A stretch of 64,000 nucleotides of DNA from an uncultured Rhizobiaceae group bacterium (GTDB taxonomy: Bacteria; Pseudomonadota; Alphaproteobacteria; Rhizobiales; Rhizobiaceae). The DNA lies in assembly GCA_937930635.1 (NCBI GenBank), contig CALHCF010000006.1:62001-126000 (forward strand). Direction: 5' to 3'. A program made the translations under genes and the position numbers. Shown here piece after piece: positions 1 to 8,852 of the stretch. Numbering within the stretch: position 1 is the stretch's first letter; each line of letters starts with the position of its first letter. Under the pieces are notes generated by a model that searched no databases, was not told where the DNA came from, and saw nothing but the letters and a program-made list of their open reading frames with translations.

Positions 1-145
1 GAAGCCCAAGCTCGCCCATCTTTGTAAGCTGCTCGCGCGGAAATTCCCGATTGCGGTCGCGGTGTTCTGCTGTTGGCCACAATTCATCAGCAGAAAACTG
101 CCGTGCCATTTCACGAATGGCCGTTTGGGTTTCGTTCAGGATCAT
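1..145 (-). CDS. Acyl-CoA dehydrogenase, N-terminal part (cut by window edge)
   Basis: Translating the minus strand from the ATG at 145 gives 48 codons running off the window. The start MILNETQTAIREMARQF resembles the N-terminal helical domain of acyl-CoA dehydrogenases (FAD flavoproteins that introduce the alpha-beta double bond of acyl-CoAs). It begins 10 bp after the thiolase stop, so the two genes are very likely co-transcribed. The active-site and FAD-binding parts lie outside the window, so the subfamily cannot be judged. The family call rests on the N-terminal pattern and the beta-oxidation context only. Confidence 0.75.
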   Translation of the reverse strand, partial: MILNETQTAIREMARQFSADELWPTAEHRDRNREFPREQLTKMGELGL

Positions 146-155
146 GCCTGTGCCT

Positions 156-1340
156 CTAATTCAGTCGTTCAAGCCCAATCGCCGTCGCTTCACCACCACC
201 GATACAAACGGCGGCCACTCCGCGCTTGCCGTCACGCTCCTGCATTGCACCCAGCAGTGTAACCATAATGCGCGCCGCCGAGGCGCCAATAGGATGGCCC
301 AGCGCACAGGCGCCGCCATTCACATTCACCTTGTCATGGGGCAAGGAAAGCGACTGCATGGCGGCCATCGGTACAACCGCAAAAGCCTCATTGATCTCAA
401 ACAGATCAATCATATCGCTCGTCCAGCCGGTCTTCTCGAACAGTTTCTCCATGGCACCAATAGGAGCGGTGGTAAACAGGTTCGGCTCGTGGGCATGAGT
501 TGCATGTCCAACCACACGCGCCAAGGGGGTCAAGCCGCGCTTCTCAGCTTCGGAGGCGCGCATCATCACCATGGCGGCTGCGCCATCGGAAATTGAGGAT
601 GCGTTCGCCGCCGTTACCGTTCCATCTTTTCGAAAGGCCGGGCGCAATTGGCGGATTTTGTCCGGCTTGGCTTTGAAGGGCTGTTCGTCCTTGTCAAAAA
701 CCTCCTCGCCCTTGCGTGTCTTGACGGTAACTGGAGCGATCTCACCCCTGAAACGCCCTTCATTTGTCGCCGCCAAAGCACGTTCAAGAGATGAGACGGC
801 ATAGTCGTCCTGGGCCTCTCGCGTAAACTGATAAGCTTCTGCACAGTCTTCGGCAAACGTCCCCATCAGCCGCCCCTTGTCGTACGCATCTTCCAATCCG
901 TCGAGAAACATGTGGTCCTTGAGTTCAGCATGTCCCATGCGCAGGCCTGACCGGGCCTTATCGAGAAGATAAGGCGCACGGCTCATGCTCTCCATCCCTC
1001 CGGCCACGGCAACGTCAATCGATCCGGCCATCAGCATGTCGTGTGCAATCATCGCTGATTTCATGCCCGATCCGCACATCTTGTTGATTGTCGTGCAAGG
1101 CGCGCCCTTGGGAAGTCCCGCCTTCAATGCTGCCTGACGGGCAGGAGCCTGCCCCTGCCCTGCTGCCAGCACGCAGCCAAATGTGACATCCTCAACATCC
1201 TGCGAGCTGATCCCCGCCCGGCTCACGGCTGCCTCAATAGCCACCGCTCCAAGATCGGATGCGTCCACATCCTTAAAGTCACCTTCAAAACCGCCAATCG
1301 GTGTTCTGGCAGACGACACTATAACAACCGGGTTGCTCAC
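156..1340 (-). CDS. Thiolase, probable acetyl-CoA acetyltransferase
   Basis: The 394-residue length is usual for biosynthetic/degradative thiolases. Catalytic landmarks are visible: the nucleophilic Cys89 in NKMCGSGMKS, the NEAFA motif, the GHPIGASAAR histidine motif and the C-terminal CIGGGEA cysteine. The enzyme makes or cleaves acetoacetyl-CoA or a longer 3-ketoacyl-CoA. It lies downstream of a BKACE gene, whose family releases acetoacetate, and upstream of an acyl-CoA dehydrogenase. That position favours thiolysis of acetoacetyl-CoA or a beta-oxidation intermediate. No CoA transferase or synthetase to activate acetoacetate is visible nearby. Family is certain; chain-length preference is not. 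Confidence 0.93.
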   Translation of the reverse strand: MSNPVVIVSSARTPIGGFEGDFKDVDASDLGAVAIEAAVSRAGISSQDVEDVTFGCVLAAGQGQAPARQAALKAGLPKGAPCTTINKMCGSGMKSAMIAHDMLMAGSIDVAVAGGMESMSRAPYLLDKARSGLRMGHAELKDHMFLDGLEDAYDKGRLMGTFAEDCAEAYQFTREAQDDYAVSSLERALAATNEGRFRGEIAPVTVKTRKGEEVFDKDEQPFKAKPDKIRQLRPAFRKDGTVTAANASSISDGAAAMVMMRASEAEKRGLTPLARVVGHATHAHEPNLFTTAPIGAMEKLFEKTGWTSDMIDLFEINEAFAVVPMAAMQSLSLPHDKVNVNGGACALGHPIGASAARIMVTLLGAMQERDGKRGVAAVCIGGGEATAIGLERLN

Positions 1341-1530
1341 AATCGTACTCCTTCATCTCCTTGATGCCCCATCCATACAGACAGGCAGCGGTTCGGGGCA
1401 TCTTCGCCTCCGACATAAGAAATTGCGTGCCCGGTGGCAATGAGAACTCTATCCATATCTGCCCGGTCGCACATTCCCTTCAGTGCCAATCATTGCTTTT
1501 CTAAAAGAAGAAAGAACACGGCACCGGGCA

Positions 1531-1590
1531 GTAAGGCAGGTCGCGGCGTGACAGATCGCAGCGTGGCAGATCGCGGTATGGCAGATCATT
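1531..1590. repeat. Four tandem copies of a 15-bp unit at the BKACE stop codon
   Basis: Four consecutive 15-bp units can be aligned at 1531, 1546, 1561 and 1576: gtaaggcaggtcgcg, gcgtgacagatcgca, gcgtggcagatcgcg and gtatggcagatcatt. The last contains the TGA of the upstream BKACE gene. The period is a multiple of three, so read-through on the minus strand would encode an imperfect pentapeptide repeat. It looks like slippage-generated sequence in the 245-bp gap before the thiolase gene. No function is apparent. Confidence 0.7.
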
Positions 1591-2353
1591 GTCCAAACAA
1601 CGCACGCACCTCCCTCACCCTTTCCATATTACTGGCAGCAACAGACCCGTCCTGGTTCCACAGGGAATTTTCAAAACCGACACGCGCTTTTCCACCCGCC
1701 TTGATGGCTGCTTCGAGACAGGAAGTTTCTCCCGAACCGAATGCACATACGCTCCAGTCGTGATCAAAATGTGCGCTTTGAATCACATCAAGATAAGGCT
1801 GAAGCATCGCCGGATCACTTTGCTGATTTTCAGTATAACGCCCGAGCACAAAGATCATCTGTTGAGGCCGCGCTGGAATATGATCACTGTCTATTGCAGC
1901 CAGCAATTGCGACAGTTGATTTTCATCATAGACAATATGCTGCACGGCAATCTTTTCATCTTCTGCAAAACGATAGAAGGCGTGTGCGGCTTTGGTGTCA
2001 TTATCACAGTGCATTTCCGCAAAGCCTACAGAGACTGCGGCGCAGTTTAAATCCCGCACCAGCTTTCTTTGCTGTGCTGGCGTGTAGCGGCCCACGGCCT
2101 CAGTGGTGATCTGAACATCCATGGCGGGTACCTGCACCTTCATTTCGCCAATCAGTTCACGATACAGACCGGCATCAAGAATGTGCTCGCCATTCTGGTC
2201 CCGCACATGTGCATGCAGCGCGCCGGCTCCACCCTCAAAACAGGCCTTCGCCACCCTCACGGTTTCTGCAATCGTTACAGGTATTGCTGGATGGTCAGAT
2301 TTGGTTCGGCGCGCTCCGTTTGGCGCAACCATTATGTGGGGCAATATTTTCAA
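1586..2353 (-). CDS. BKACE / DUF849 beta-keto acid cleavage enzyme
   Basis: This 255-residue protein has the BKACE (3-keto-5-aminohexanoate cleavage enzyme, Kce) pattern. The HAHVRD motif supplies the metal-binding His47 and His49, and the C-terminal part carries RVGFEN near residue 228. Family members combine a beta-keto acid with acetyl-CoA to give a new acyl-CoA plus acetoacetate. It overlaps the upstream aminotransferase by four bases (ATGA), implying translational coupling and a substrate made by transamination. Most family members read RVGxED here; this one has Asn229 instead of Asp, a substitution at a position thought to be catalytic in Kce. It is somewhat shorter than the usual 270-310 residues. 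Substrate unknown. Confidence 0.85.
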   Translation of the reverse strand: MKILPHIMVAPNGARRTKSDHPAIPVTIAETVRVAKACFEGGAGALHAHVRDQNGEHILDAGLYRELIGEMKVQVPAMDVQITTEAVGRYTPAQQRKLVRDLNCAAVSVGFAEMHCDNDTKAAHAFYRFAEDEKIAVQHIVYDENQLSQLLAAIDSDHIPARPQQMIFVLGRYTENQQSDPAMLQPYLDVIQSAHFDHDWSVCAFGSGETSCLEAAIKAGGKARVGFENSLWNQDGSVAASNMERVREVRALFGQ

Positions 2354-3669
2354 AGCGCCATCCGCAATGCGGTATCGAGTTTGGTGACCAGTTCATCGAT
2401 CTGCGCATCCTCAATAATGTAGGGTGGTGCCAGCAGAACATGATCGCCCCGCTCGCCATCCAAAGTACCACCGCCTGGGTAACAGATCAGCCCTTTGCGG
2501 AAGGCTTCAGTCTTGATCTTCTTGTGAATGCCGCGTTTGGGATCAAACGGTGTTTTTTCTCCACGATCTTCGACAATCTCGATTGCCCGAAAGAGCCCGC
2601 GTCCGCGGATATCTCCAACATGGGGGTGTTGATCAAATGCGCTTTTCAACATCTCATCAAGCTTCGCGCCCTGTTTGCGAACACGACCAACGAGATCCCG
2701 TGTCAAAATGGCTTTGACTACGGCGAGGCCCGCCGCACAGGCAGTTGGATGCGCAAGATAGGTATGGCCGTGCTGAAAGAACCCTGTACCCTGTTCAATG
2801 GCCGCATAAATCCGCGACGAACACAACATCGCACCTATGGGTTGATAACCACCCCCCAGACCCTTGGCGATACAGATAATATCGGGTGCAACTCCGTCAT
2901 GATCACATGCAAACAGGTGGCCGGTCCGGCCCATCCCGCACATGACCTCATCAAAAATGAGCAACACGCCATGTTTGTTACAAATCTCACGGATACGGGA
3001 AAAATAGCCTTCAACTGCAGGAACCGCTCCGGCTGTTGCGCCAACCACCGGCTCGGCAATGAAGGCCATAACGGTCTCAGCACCCAATCGGTTGATTTCG
3101 GTTTCAAGCTCATCAGCGGCACGTTGGCCATATTCAAACACTGTCTCCGTTTCGCGCCGCTCATGATAATCGAAACAGGGCGCAATATGACTGGTCTCAA
3201 CCATGATCGGAGCAAAGGGTTCGCGGCGCCATAAGTTGCCACCGGCTGCCAGCGCCCCAAGCGTGTTGCCATGATAGCTTTGCCGTCGCGCGATCACCCG
3301 ATGACGATCCGGTTGCCCGGTCTCAAGAAAATACTGTCGGGCAAGCTTCAGCGAAGCCTCCACCGCCTCAGAACCACCGGAAACGAAATAAACACGATCA
3401 ATATCTCCCGGCGCATGTTGAACAAGAAGGTCAGCCAGCTCTTCCGCCGGGTTGGAAGTAAAAAATCCGGTATGGGCAAACGCTACCTTATCAAGCTGAT
3501 CCCTGATCGCCTGCAACACCTCCTGATCACCATGGCCAAGACAGGAAACAGCGGCTCCGCCTGAGCCATCAAGATAACGCTTCCCCTCGACATCGATGAG
3601 GTAACATCCTTCACCACCCGCAATGACGGGATTGGATGATTTCGTATGGCGGGGGAAGACATGGCTCAT
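2350..3669 (-). CDS. Class III (omega-type) PLP aminotransferase
   Basis: The 439-residue protein has the class III aminotransferase fold. The PLP-binding Lys269 sits in IAKGLGGGYQPIGA and the cofactor-pairing Asp240 in IFDEVMCGMGRTG, with SGGSEAVEASLK earlier. The family moves amino groups between omega- or beta-amino acids and pyruvate or 2-oxoglutarate. It overlaps both neighbours by four bases: the PLP lyase-like gene upstream and the BKACE gene downstream. A beta-amino acid donor would yield exactly the beta-keto acid a BKACE needs; this is inference from gene order. The large plus-strand ORF covering it is an antisense shadow. Confidence 0.9.
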   Translation of the reverse strand: MSHVFPRHTKSSNPVIAGGEGCYLIDVEGKRYLDGSGGAAVSCLGHGDQEVLQAIRDQLDKVAFAHTGFFTSNPAEELADLLVQHAPGDIDRVYFVSGGSEAVEASLKLARQYFLETGQPDRHRVIARRQSYHGNTLGALAAGGNLWRREPFAPIMVETSHIAPCFDYHERRETETVFEYGQRAADELETEINRLGAETVMAFIAEPVVGATAGAVPAVEGYFSRIREICNKHGVLLIFDEVMCGMGRTGHLFACDHDGVAPDIICIAKGLGGGYQPIGAMLCSSRIYAAIEQGTGFFQHGHTYLAHPTACAAGLAVVKAILTRDLVGRVRKQGAKLDEMLKSAFDQHPHVGDIRGRGLFRAIEIVEDRGEKTPFDPKRGIHKKIKTEAFRKGLICYPGGGTLDGERGDHVLLAPPYIIEDAQIDELVTKLDTALRMAL

Positions 3670-4706
3670 GACTCTTCAGGTGCTGTTTCTTCATTGAGCA
3701 TTTCACGAACATTTTCAGCATAGCCAAAAATTGCGGGTCCGCCGCCGGTGTGGATAAAGATACTGGTTTTTTCGCGGTGAGCCCGGCTGAACCTGATCGC
3801 CGCCGCCAGAACCTTTGATGTATAAACCGGATCGACAATCAATCCTTCCAGACGGGCGGCCAGCAACATGGCTTCACGGGCCTGAGGGCCGGCACGCCCA
3901 TATCCTGGTGCCAAAAAGGTATCATCCACCTCCACATCATCGTCCTGCAGGGCCAAACCGGTGTCCAACATGGTCAAAAGGTGGTCGCATCGGGCGCGAA
4001 TCCGAGGGGCTTGAAGTCCTGCATCACGCCGGACGCACACGCCGGTAACAGGCGTCTTATCACCCAGCAATCGCAGTCCCACCAACAGGCCGGTATGGGT
4101 ATTGCCAGAACCGGAACCGACGAAAATCCGGTCCGGCCTGATCGCCATTTCATTCATCTGATCAACAAGTTCGCGCGCGCCATGAAGATAACCAAGCGCA
4201 CCCAGTGGGGCGTGGGACGGATGCATTGGGACAACATAAGTTTTACGCCCGTCGGCTCGATAGGTCGCAGCAATCTGTTCCAGTTCCGCATCCGCTGCCT
4301 GCTCGTCCTCCCCTTCAGAAAAGAACGATAAAGCCGCCCCAAAAAACTGATTTAAAAGGACATTTCCGGATTTATTGTATTCGAAATCATCTTTTGGAAC
4401 CCGGTCTTCCAGTTGTATGTGGCACTTCAATCCAAGCTTGCAGCAAGCAGCAGCTGCGGTGCGTACAAAATTAGACTGCACCGCTCCCGTCATCAAAATG
4501 GTATCGGCTCCCTGAGCCAAAGCGTCACCGAGATAATATTCCAGCTGCCGCACCTTGTTGCCGCCAAAGGCAAGCCCGTTGGCGTCGTCGCGCTTCACAA
4601 AAAGCGGCCCGCCACCGATCTCACGCGAGATGTTGGCGGCCTGTTCAAGCGGCGTTATGTGATCCCACAAAGCTGCGCGCGCAAATCGCGACAAATCAGG
4701 AATCAT
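3666..4706 (-). CDS. Fold-type II PLP enzyme, D-cysteine desulfhydrase / ACC deaminase family
   Basis: The 346-residue protein matches the family of D-cysteine desulfhydrase, L-cysteate sulfo-lyase (CuyA) and 1-aminocyclopropane-1-carboxylate deaminase. PLP-lysine Lys51 is in FGGNKVRQLEY, the substrate serine motif is GAVQSNFVR (most relatives have QSNH), and the C-terminal end has HTGGGPAIFGY. These enzymes eliminate ammonia or a leaving group from amino acids. It is the first enzyme gene after the permease (4 bp gap) and overlaps the aminotransferase, so it likely acts early on the imported compound. The exact reaction cannot be assigned; CuyA or a D-amino acid lyase are alternatives. Confidence 0.82.
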   Translation of the reverse strand: MIPDLSRFARAALWDHITPLEQAANISREIGGGPLFVKRDDANGLAFGGNKVRQLEYYLGDALAQGADTILMTGAVQSNFVRTAAAACCKLGLKCHIQLEDRVPKDDFEYNKSGNVLLNQFFGAALSFFSEGEDEQAADAELEQIAATYRADGRKTYVVPMHPSHAPLGALGYLHGARELVDQMNEMAIRPDRIFVGSGSGNTHTGLLVGLRLLGDKTPVTGVCVRRDAGLQAPRIRARCDHLLTMLDTGLALQDDDVEVDDTFLAPGYGRAGPQAREAMLLAARLEGLIVDPVYTSKVLAAAIRFSRAHREKTSIFIHTGGGPAIFGYAENVREMLNEETAPEES

Positions 4707-4710
4707 GGTC

Positions 4711-7329
4711 TCAAAGCGCCATAATCGGGCGACGCCGTCGCTGCATCAGATAGATGAAACCGAGCAACAAGAGAGCCGGAATGTAGAAGACTTCCTTTGA
4801 CCATCGCTCAGCCGTCTGCCGGACTTTCGAAACCACCACCGGCTTGTCACTATAGTAGTCAAACATCTTCCCGATCTTCTCGAAAAACGGTGTCTGCGGG
4901 AACGGTTCGCCAACCTTTGCAAGGCCGTCTTCAAGGTTGACGATCAGACCAGCGGCCTCCAGCCGTTTGATCGCTTCGGCCCGGTCGCCCATCGGCACGA
5001 GTAACGTTGTGGAAGTCTCCTCGCCGGTATCAAAGTCCGGTCCACTCACCACAAAGGTCAGCACGCCATTGTCGGGTGCATTGCCGACAACTTCAAAGAC
5101 CTTCGTTGGTTCCGTGTCCAGATAGGGCGGCGATATCTGATCAAGCCAATAGCCGGGACGGAACAGTGTGAAGGCGACAAGCAGCAGCGCCACCGTTTCC
5201 CATGCCCGGTTTTTGACAAGCCACCAGCCCTGCGTCGCCGCAGCGAAAAGCATCATCGCAATCACGGCAACAATGAAAACGAAAATCGCTTTCCAGAAAG
5301 TAACATCGATCAGCAGCAACTCGGTGTTGAAAATGAAAAGAAACGGCAACAGCGCCGTCCGGATATCGTAGGTGAAGCCCTGAACACCGGTCTTGATCGG
5401 ATCACCTTTGGCGATAGCCGACGCCGCGATAGCCGCCAGTCCCACCGGCGGCGTATCATCAGCCAGAATGCCGAAATAGAAGACAAAAAGATGGACAGCA
5501 ATCAACGGTACCAGCAGGCCGGATTTTGCCCCAAGCGCCACAATCACCGGTGCCATCAGCGATGATACCACGAGATAGTTTGCCGTTGTTGGCAACCCCA
5601 TGCCCAGTATCAGGCTCATGATGGCCACGAGGATGAGCATGATCATCAGATTGCCGCCGGACAGATATTCAACAAACTGGCCGACCACCTGATGTGCACC
5701 GGTCAGCGAAATTGAGCCGATAATGATACCCGCAGCCGCCGTTGCAATCGCGATTGCGATCATGTTGCGGGCCCCGGCAACCATACCTTCAATAAATTCA
5801 TTCCACCCGTCACGAAACTTCGACAGCGCTCCTGATTCACCTCGCATCCAGGCCTTGAATGCATGTTGAGTAAGGGCAACAAAAATCATCATCATACAGG
5901 CATAGAAAGCCGACAGATGCGCAGAGAATTTGTCAGGCGTCGGCAGGATGCACCACAGCAGCAAGACGATGGGCAGCAGGAAATACAAGCCTTTGATGGT
6001 GGTTTCACCGACAGGCGGAAGTTCCAGAATGGGCGCATCCGGATCCTCTTTTTCAAAATCAGGCTTCTTCGACGCAATCCAGAGCAGGGTAAGATAAACC
6101 GTAAGAAGAACCAGCATCACGTAGGGCAGCGACAATCCCGGTGAAATTTGCGCAACCCACCCCTGCGACAAATGAACCAGACCAGCCAGAAGTCCAAGAC
6201 CAACAAAACCGGTTAGAAACGCGATCATCTTCGACATGAGCGTCATCGAAGAAGGCAATTTATCGAGACCCTTTAGGTCAAGCTTACAGGCTTCCAGATG
6301 CACGATGTAGATAAGAGCGATATAGGAAACGAGCGCCGGAACAATCGCGTGGCGCAATATGTCGGTATAGGCAATGCCGGTATATTCCGCGATAAGAAAG
6401 GCGGCTGCACCCATGACCGGCGGAGTGAGTTGTCCGTTGGTTGATGAGGCAACCTCAACCGCTCCGGCCTTTTCAGCTGAAAAGCCCGTGCGCTTCATCA
6501 GCGGTATCGTAAAGGTCCCTGTCGTCACGGTGTTGGCGATGGACGAGCCGGAATAAAGGCCACTCATCGCAGAAGCAACAACCGCCGCCTTGGCCGGGCC
6601 GCCGCGCAGGTGCCCGAGCAAGGCAAAGGCAAGCTTGATGAAATATCCACCCGCTCCAGCTTTTTCCAGGATCGACCCGAAAAGAACAAATAGAAAGATC
6701 GTCTGTGCCGAAACCTCAAGCGGTTTTCCGAATATCCCCTCCTCCTGCATCCAGAAATGCCACATACCTTTAACAAAAGAGGCTCCGCCCCAGTTGCCGC
6801 CGCCGATAAACACATAAGCTGCCAGAACTGCAGCAACAGCAATCATGGGCAATCCAAGTGAGCGGAAAACACAAACAGTGAGAACCGCGATGCCCAACAG
6901 GGCGACCGTCATGTCGTAGGGGATCAACCGATGGTCAAATGAACCGGCGCGCTCTGCAATATTCGAATTCAGCGCTATCATGTAGACGATGCAAAGGACA
7001 CCGACGACCAATAAAAGCCAATCATACCAGGGTATTCTGTTTCGGGACGAGGTCTTCACCAGCGGATAAGCCAGACAAACCAAAGCCAGGCCGAAAGCCA
7101 GATGGATCTTTCGTGAAATCGAGAGATTGGCGAAAAAGTAAAAATAGGAAACCCCGGTCCACTCGGTCAGCAGTGAAGGAAGTGGCGAGGCGATGTAGAG
7201 TTGGTAGAAAGACCACGCAAGGCAAAGACCAGGTATCAGCCGCGCAAAATTTCCGGAAAGATTACGGGCGCCGGTATCGACTTCAGCAGCAATCTCCTCG
7301 GCGGTTTTTGCGGGCGCTTGCTGTGACAT
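4711..7329 (-). CDS. TRAP transporter permease, fused 4TM/12TM (TAXI type)
   Basis: This 872-residue polytopic membrane protein joins the small (DctQ-like) and large (DctM-like) TRAP subunits in one chain, the usual form in TAXI-TRAP systems. Glycine-rich transport segments such as GAGGYFIKLAFALLGHLRGG and LGMGLPTTANYLVVSSLM are visible, with many hydrophobic helices. The C-terminal 200 residues carry a soluble insert (DUF3394-like) and a final helix ending MQRRRRPIMAL. It works with the binding protein encoded 149 bp upstream, using an ion gradient to import an organic solute. The downstream PLP enzyme starts 4 bp after it, tying transport to catabolism. Confidence 0.93.
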   Translation of the reverse strand: MSQQAPAKTAEEIAAEVDTGARNLSGNFARLIPGLCLAWSFYQLYIASPLPSLLTEWTGVSYFYFFANLSISRKIHLAFGLALVCLAYPLVKTSSRNRIPWYDWLLLVVGVLCIVYMIALNSNIAERAGSFDHRLIPYDMTVALLGIAVLTVCVFRSLGLPMIAVAAVLAAYVFIGGGNWGGASFVKGMWHFWMQEEGIFGKPLEVSAQTIFLFVLFGSILEKAGAGGYFIKLAFALLGHLRGGPAKAAVVASAMSGLYSGSSIANTVTTGTFTIPLMKRTGFSAEKAGAVEVASSTNGQLTPPVMGAAAFLIAEYTGIAYTDILRHAIVPALVSYIALIYIVHLEACKLDLKGLDKLPSSMTLMSKMIAFLTGFVGLGLLAGLVHLSQGWVAQISPGLSLPYVMLVLLTVYLTLLWIASKKPDFEKEDPDAPILELPPVGETTIKGLYFLLPIVLLLWCILPTPDKFSAHLSAFYACMMMIFVALTQHAFKAWMRGESGALSKFRDGWNEFIEGMVAGARNMIAIAIATAAAGIIIGSISLTGAHQVVGQFVEYLSGGNLMIMLILVAIMSLILGMGLPTTANYLVVSSLMAPVIVALGAKSGLLVPLIAVHLFVFYFGILADDTPPVGLAAIAASAIAKGDPIKTGVQGFTYDIRTALLPFLFIFNTELLLIDVTFWKAIFVFIVAVIAMMLFAAATQGWWLVKNRAWETVALLLVAFTLFRPGYWLDQISPPYLDTEPTKVFEVVGNAPDNGVLTFVVSGPDFDTGEETSTTLLVPMGDRAEAIKRLEAAGLIVNLEDGLAKVGEPFPQTPFFEKIGKMFDYYSDKPVVVSKVRQTAERWSKEVFYIPALLLLGFIYLMQRRRRPIMAL

Positions 7330-7433
7330 TGATACCTCCCCAAACTGCTTATGTATCCCGACACATCAGGCCCGTTAAAACGCGGCCAAAAGGTCGAAAC
7401 GTCATACCAACCCCATTAGGCTACAGAACCGGC

Positions 7434-7464
7434 TGGGGAGGACAAATTTCCTTTGCCCTCCCCA
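7434..7464 (-). terminator. Intercistronic hairpin between TAXI receptor and permease
   Basis: An 8-bp perfect inverted repeat, tggggagg and cctcccca, with a 15-base loop lies in the 149-bp gap between the two transporter genes. No T-run follows on the minus strand. It is therefore more likely a partial terminator or 3'-end stabiliser, letting the periplasmic receptor be made in excess over the permease. This role is inferred from position. Confidence 0.45.
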
Positions 7465-7478
7465 CGGGTGGCTGGTTG

Positions 7479-8444
7479 TTACATCCAGCCTTTTTCTTTG
7501 TAATATTTTATCGCACCATCATGCAGCGGCGCTGACAGTGAATCTTTCACCATCTGCTCGGGCTTCAGGTTTGCGAAGGCCGGGTGAAGTTTTGTGAACT
7601 GATCGAAGTTTTCAAAAACAGCCTTTACCACCGTATAGACCACTTCTTCCGGCACGTCGGCACTCGATACAAAGGTGGCACCAACGCCAAAAGTGGTGAT
7701 GTCTTCTTTATTGTTGTACATGCCAGCGGGAATAGTTGCGACGCGGTAATAGGGATTGTCCGCTACCAGCTTGTCGATTTCCGGCCCTGTGGCATTGACC
7801 AGGTGGGTAGCACAGGAAGCAATCGATTCCTGCGTCAGCGCTGATGGGTGACCGACCAGCCAGAAATAGGCATCGATCTTGTTATCACAAACCGCCTGAC
7901 CAGTTTCCGATGACTTCATTTCAGAAGCAATCTTGAGGTCTTCGCGCTTCCAGCCAAGTGTCTCTTCGATCACTTCCCAGGTGCCGCGCGTACCGGAGCC
8001 AGGGTTGCCGATATTGAGGCGCTTACCTTTCAGATCGGTGATGTTGGAAACGCCTGAATCATCACGTGCAATAATGGTGACGGGTTCCGGATGGACCGAA
8101 AAAACCGCGCGCAATTTTTCAAACTTGCCCTGATCTTCGAATTTCGATGTGCCGTTATAGGCATGATACTGCCAATCGGACTGGGCAACACCAAACTCCA
8201 GTTCACCAGCGCGTACTGTGTTGATATTGTAGATCGATCCGCCCGTAGACTCCGCCGAACAGCGCAGACCATGATCCTTGCGATCCTTGTTCACCAGACG
8301 GCAAATCGCGCCACCGGTGGGATAATAAACACCGGTTACACCACCGGTCCCGATCGAGATGAATTTCTGCTGGGCAATGGCCTGGCCCTGCGCAGCAACC
8401 ACCAAACCAGTTGCAACAAGCAAACCCAAAAAGGTCTTTTTCAT
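7479..8444 (-). CDS. TAXI family TRAP transporter solute-binding protein
   Basis: The protein opens with a signal peptide ([17 protein letters not shown] ending near AIAQQ). It then shows the TAXI pattern [30 protein letters not shown] and a C-terminal YYKEKGWM. The ORF track start at 8564 is too early. The ATG at 8444 has a GGGAG ribosome site and begins the signal peptide, giving 321 residues. The protein captures an organic solute (glutamate-like or other carboxylate in known cases) in the periplasm and hands it to the fused permease downstream. It is the first gene of the catabolic run, so the promoter should lie in 8445-8852. Confidence 0.93.
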   Translation of the reverse strand: MKKTFLGLLVATGLVVAAQGQAIAQQKFISIGTGGVTGVYYPTGGAICRLVNKDRKDHGLRCSAESTGGSIYNINTVRAGELEFGVAQSDWQYHAYNGTSKFEDQGKFEKLRAVFSVHPEPVTIIARDDSGVSNITDLKGKRLNIGNPGSGTRGTWEVIEETLGWKREDLKIASEMKSSETGQAVCDNKIDAYFWLVGHPSALTQESIASCATHLVNATGPEIDKLVADNPYYRVATIPAGMYNNKEDITTFGVGATFVSSADVPEEVVYTVVKAVFENFDQFTKLHPAFANLKPEQMVKDSLSAPLHDGAIKYYKEKGWM

Positions 8445-8852
8445 TTTTTTCTCCCTGAAATTTAAGTGTATTTGAAAAGACAAGTTTCCAATCAAAAACC
8501 GATTTTTAACAGAAACGCGCCTCCGCCGAACCAGAAGATTGAGCGAGGAACTCTTTGCGGTCAAGTGAACTTTGGGCCGCTGAGAAGAAACGTGCCTTCA
8601 CCTGCACATTTGGCTGAGCAGTCCGCTGATAACAAAATTGAACTCTACCCACGAGGTTCCCAAATACCGCAAAGGGCGGATATCCGGCCATTTACACAAG
8701 CAATAATGATCTTATGTGGGACATCCTGGAACGCAGTACATCTTCATTGCGTTAGGGCAAAGCATCGTTCAAAATCGGTATCTGCCGCCTTACAATGGCG
8801 TGCCATTCGGCAACTGGAAAATGGCAATTTTACTCAAACCACAGGTCAGGCA
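8445..8852. other. Divergent intergenic region, promoters for TRAP operon and VOC gene
   Basis: This 408-bp stretch separates the minus-strand TRAP operon from the plus-strand VOC gene. The ORF track extends the VOC frame to 8466, but that extension has no recognisable content. The first 60 bp beside the TRAP start are AT-rich, as expected of a promoter. No clear operator, riboswitch or RNA gene could be recognised. Confidence 0.5.

Noticed and set aside
2209-3234. 341-residue plus-strand ORF
   Set aside because: It lies antisense to the clear class III aminotransferase and BKACE genes and has no domain pattern; it is a shadow ORF.
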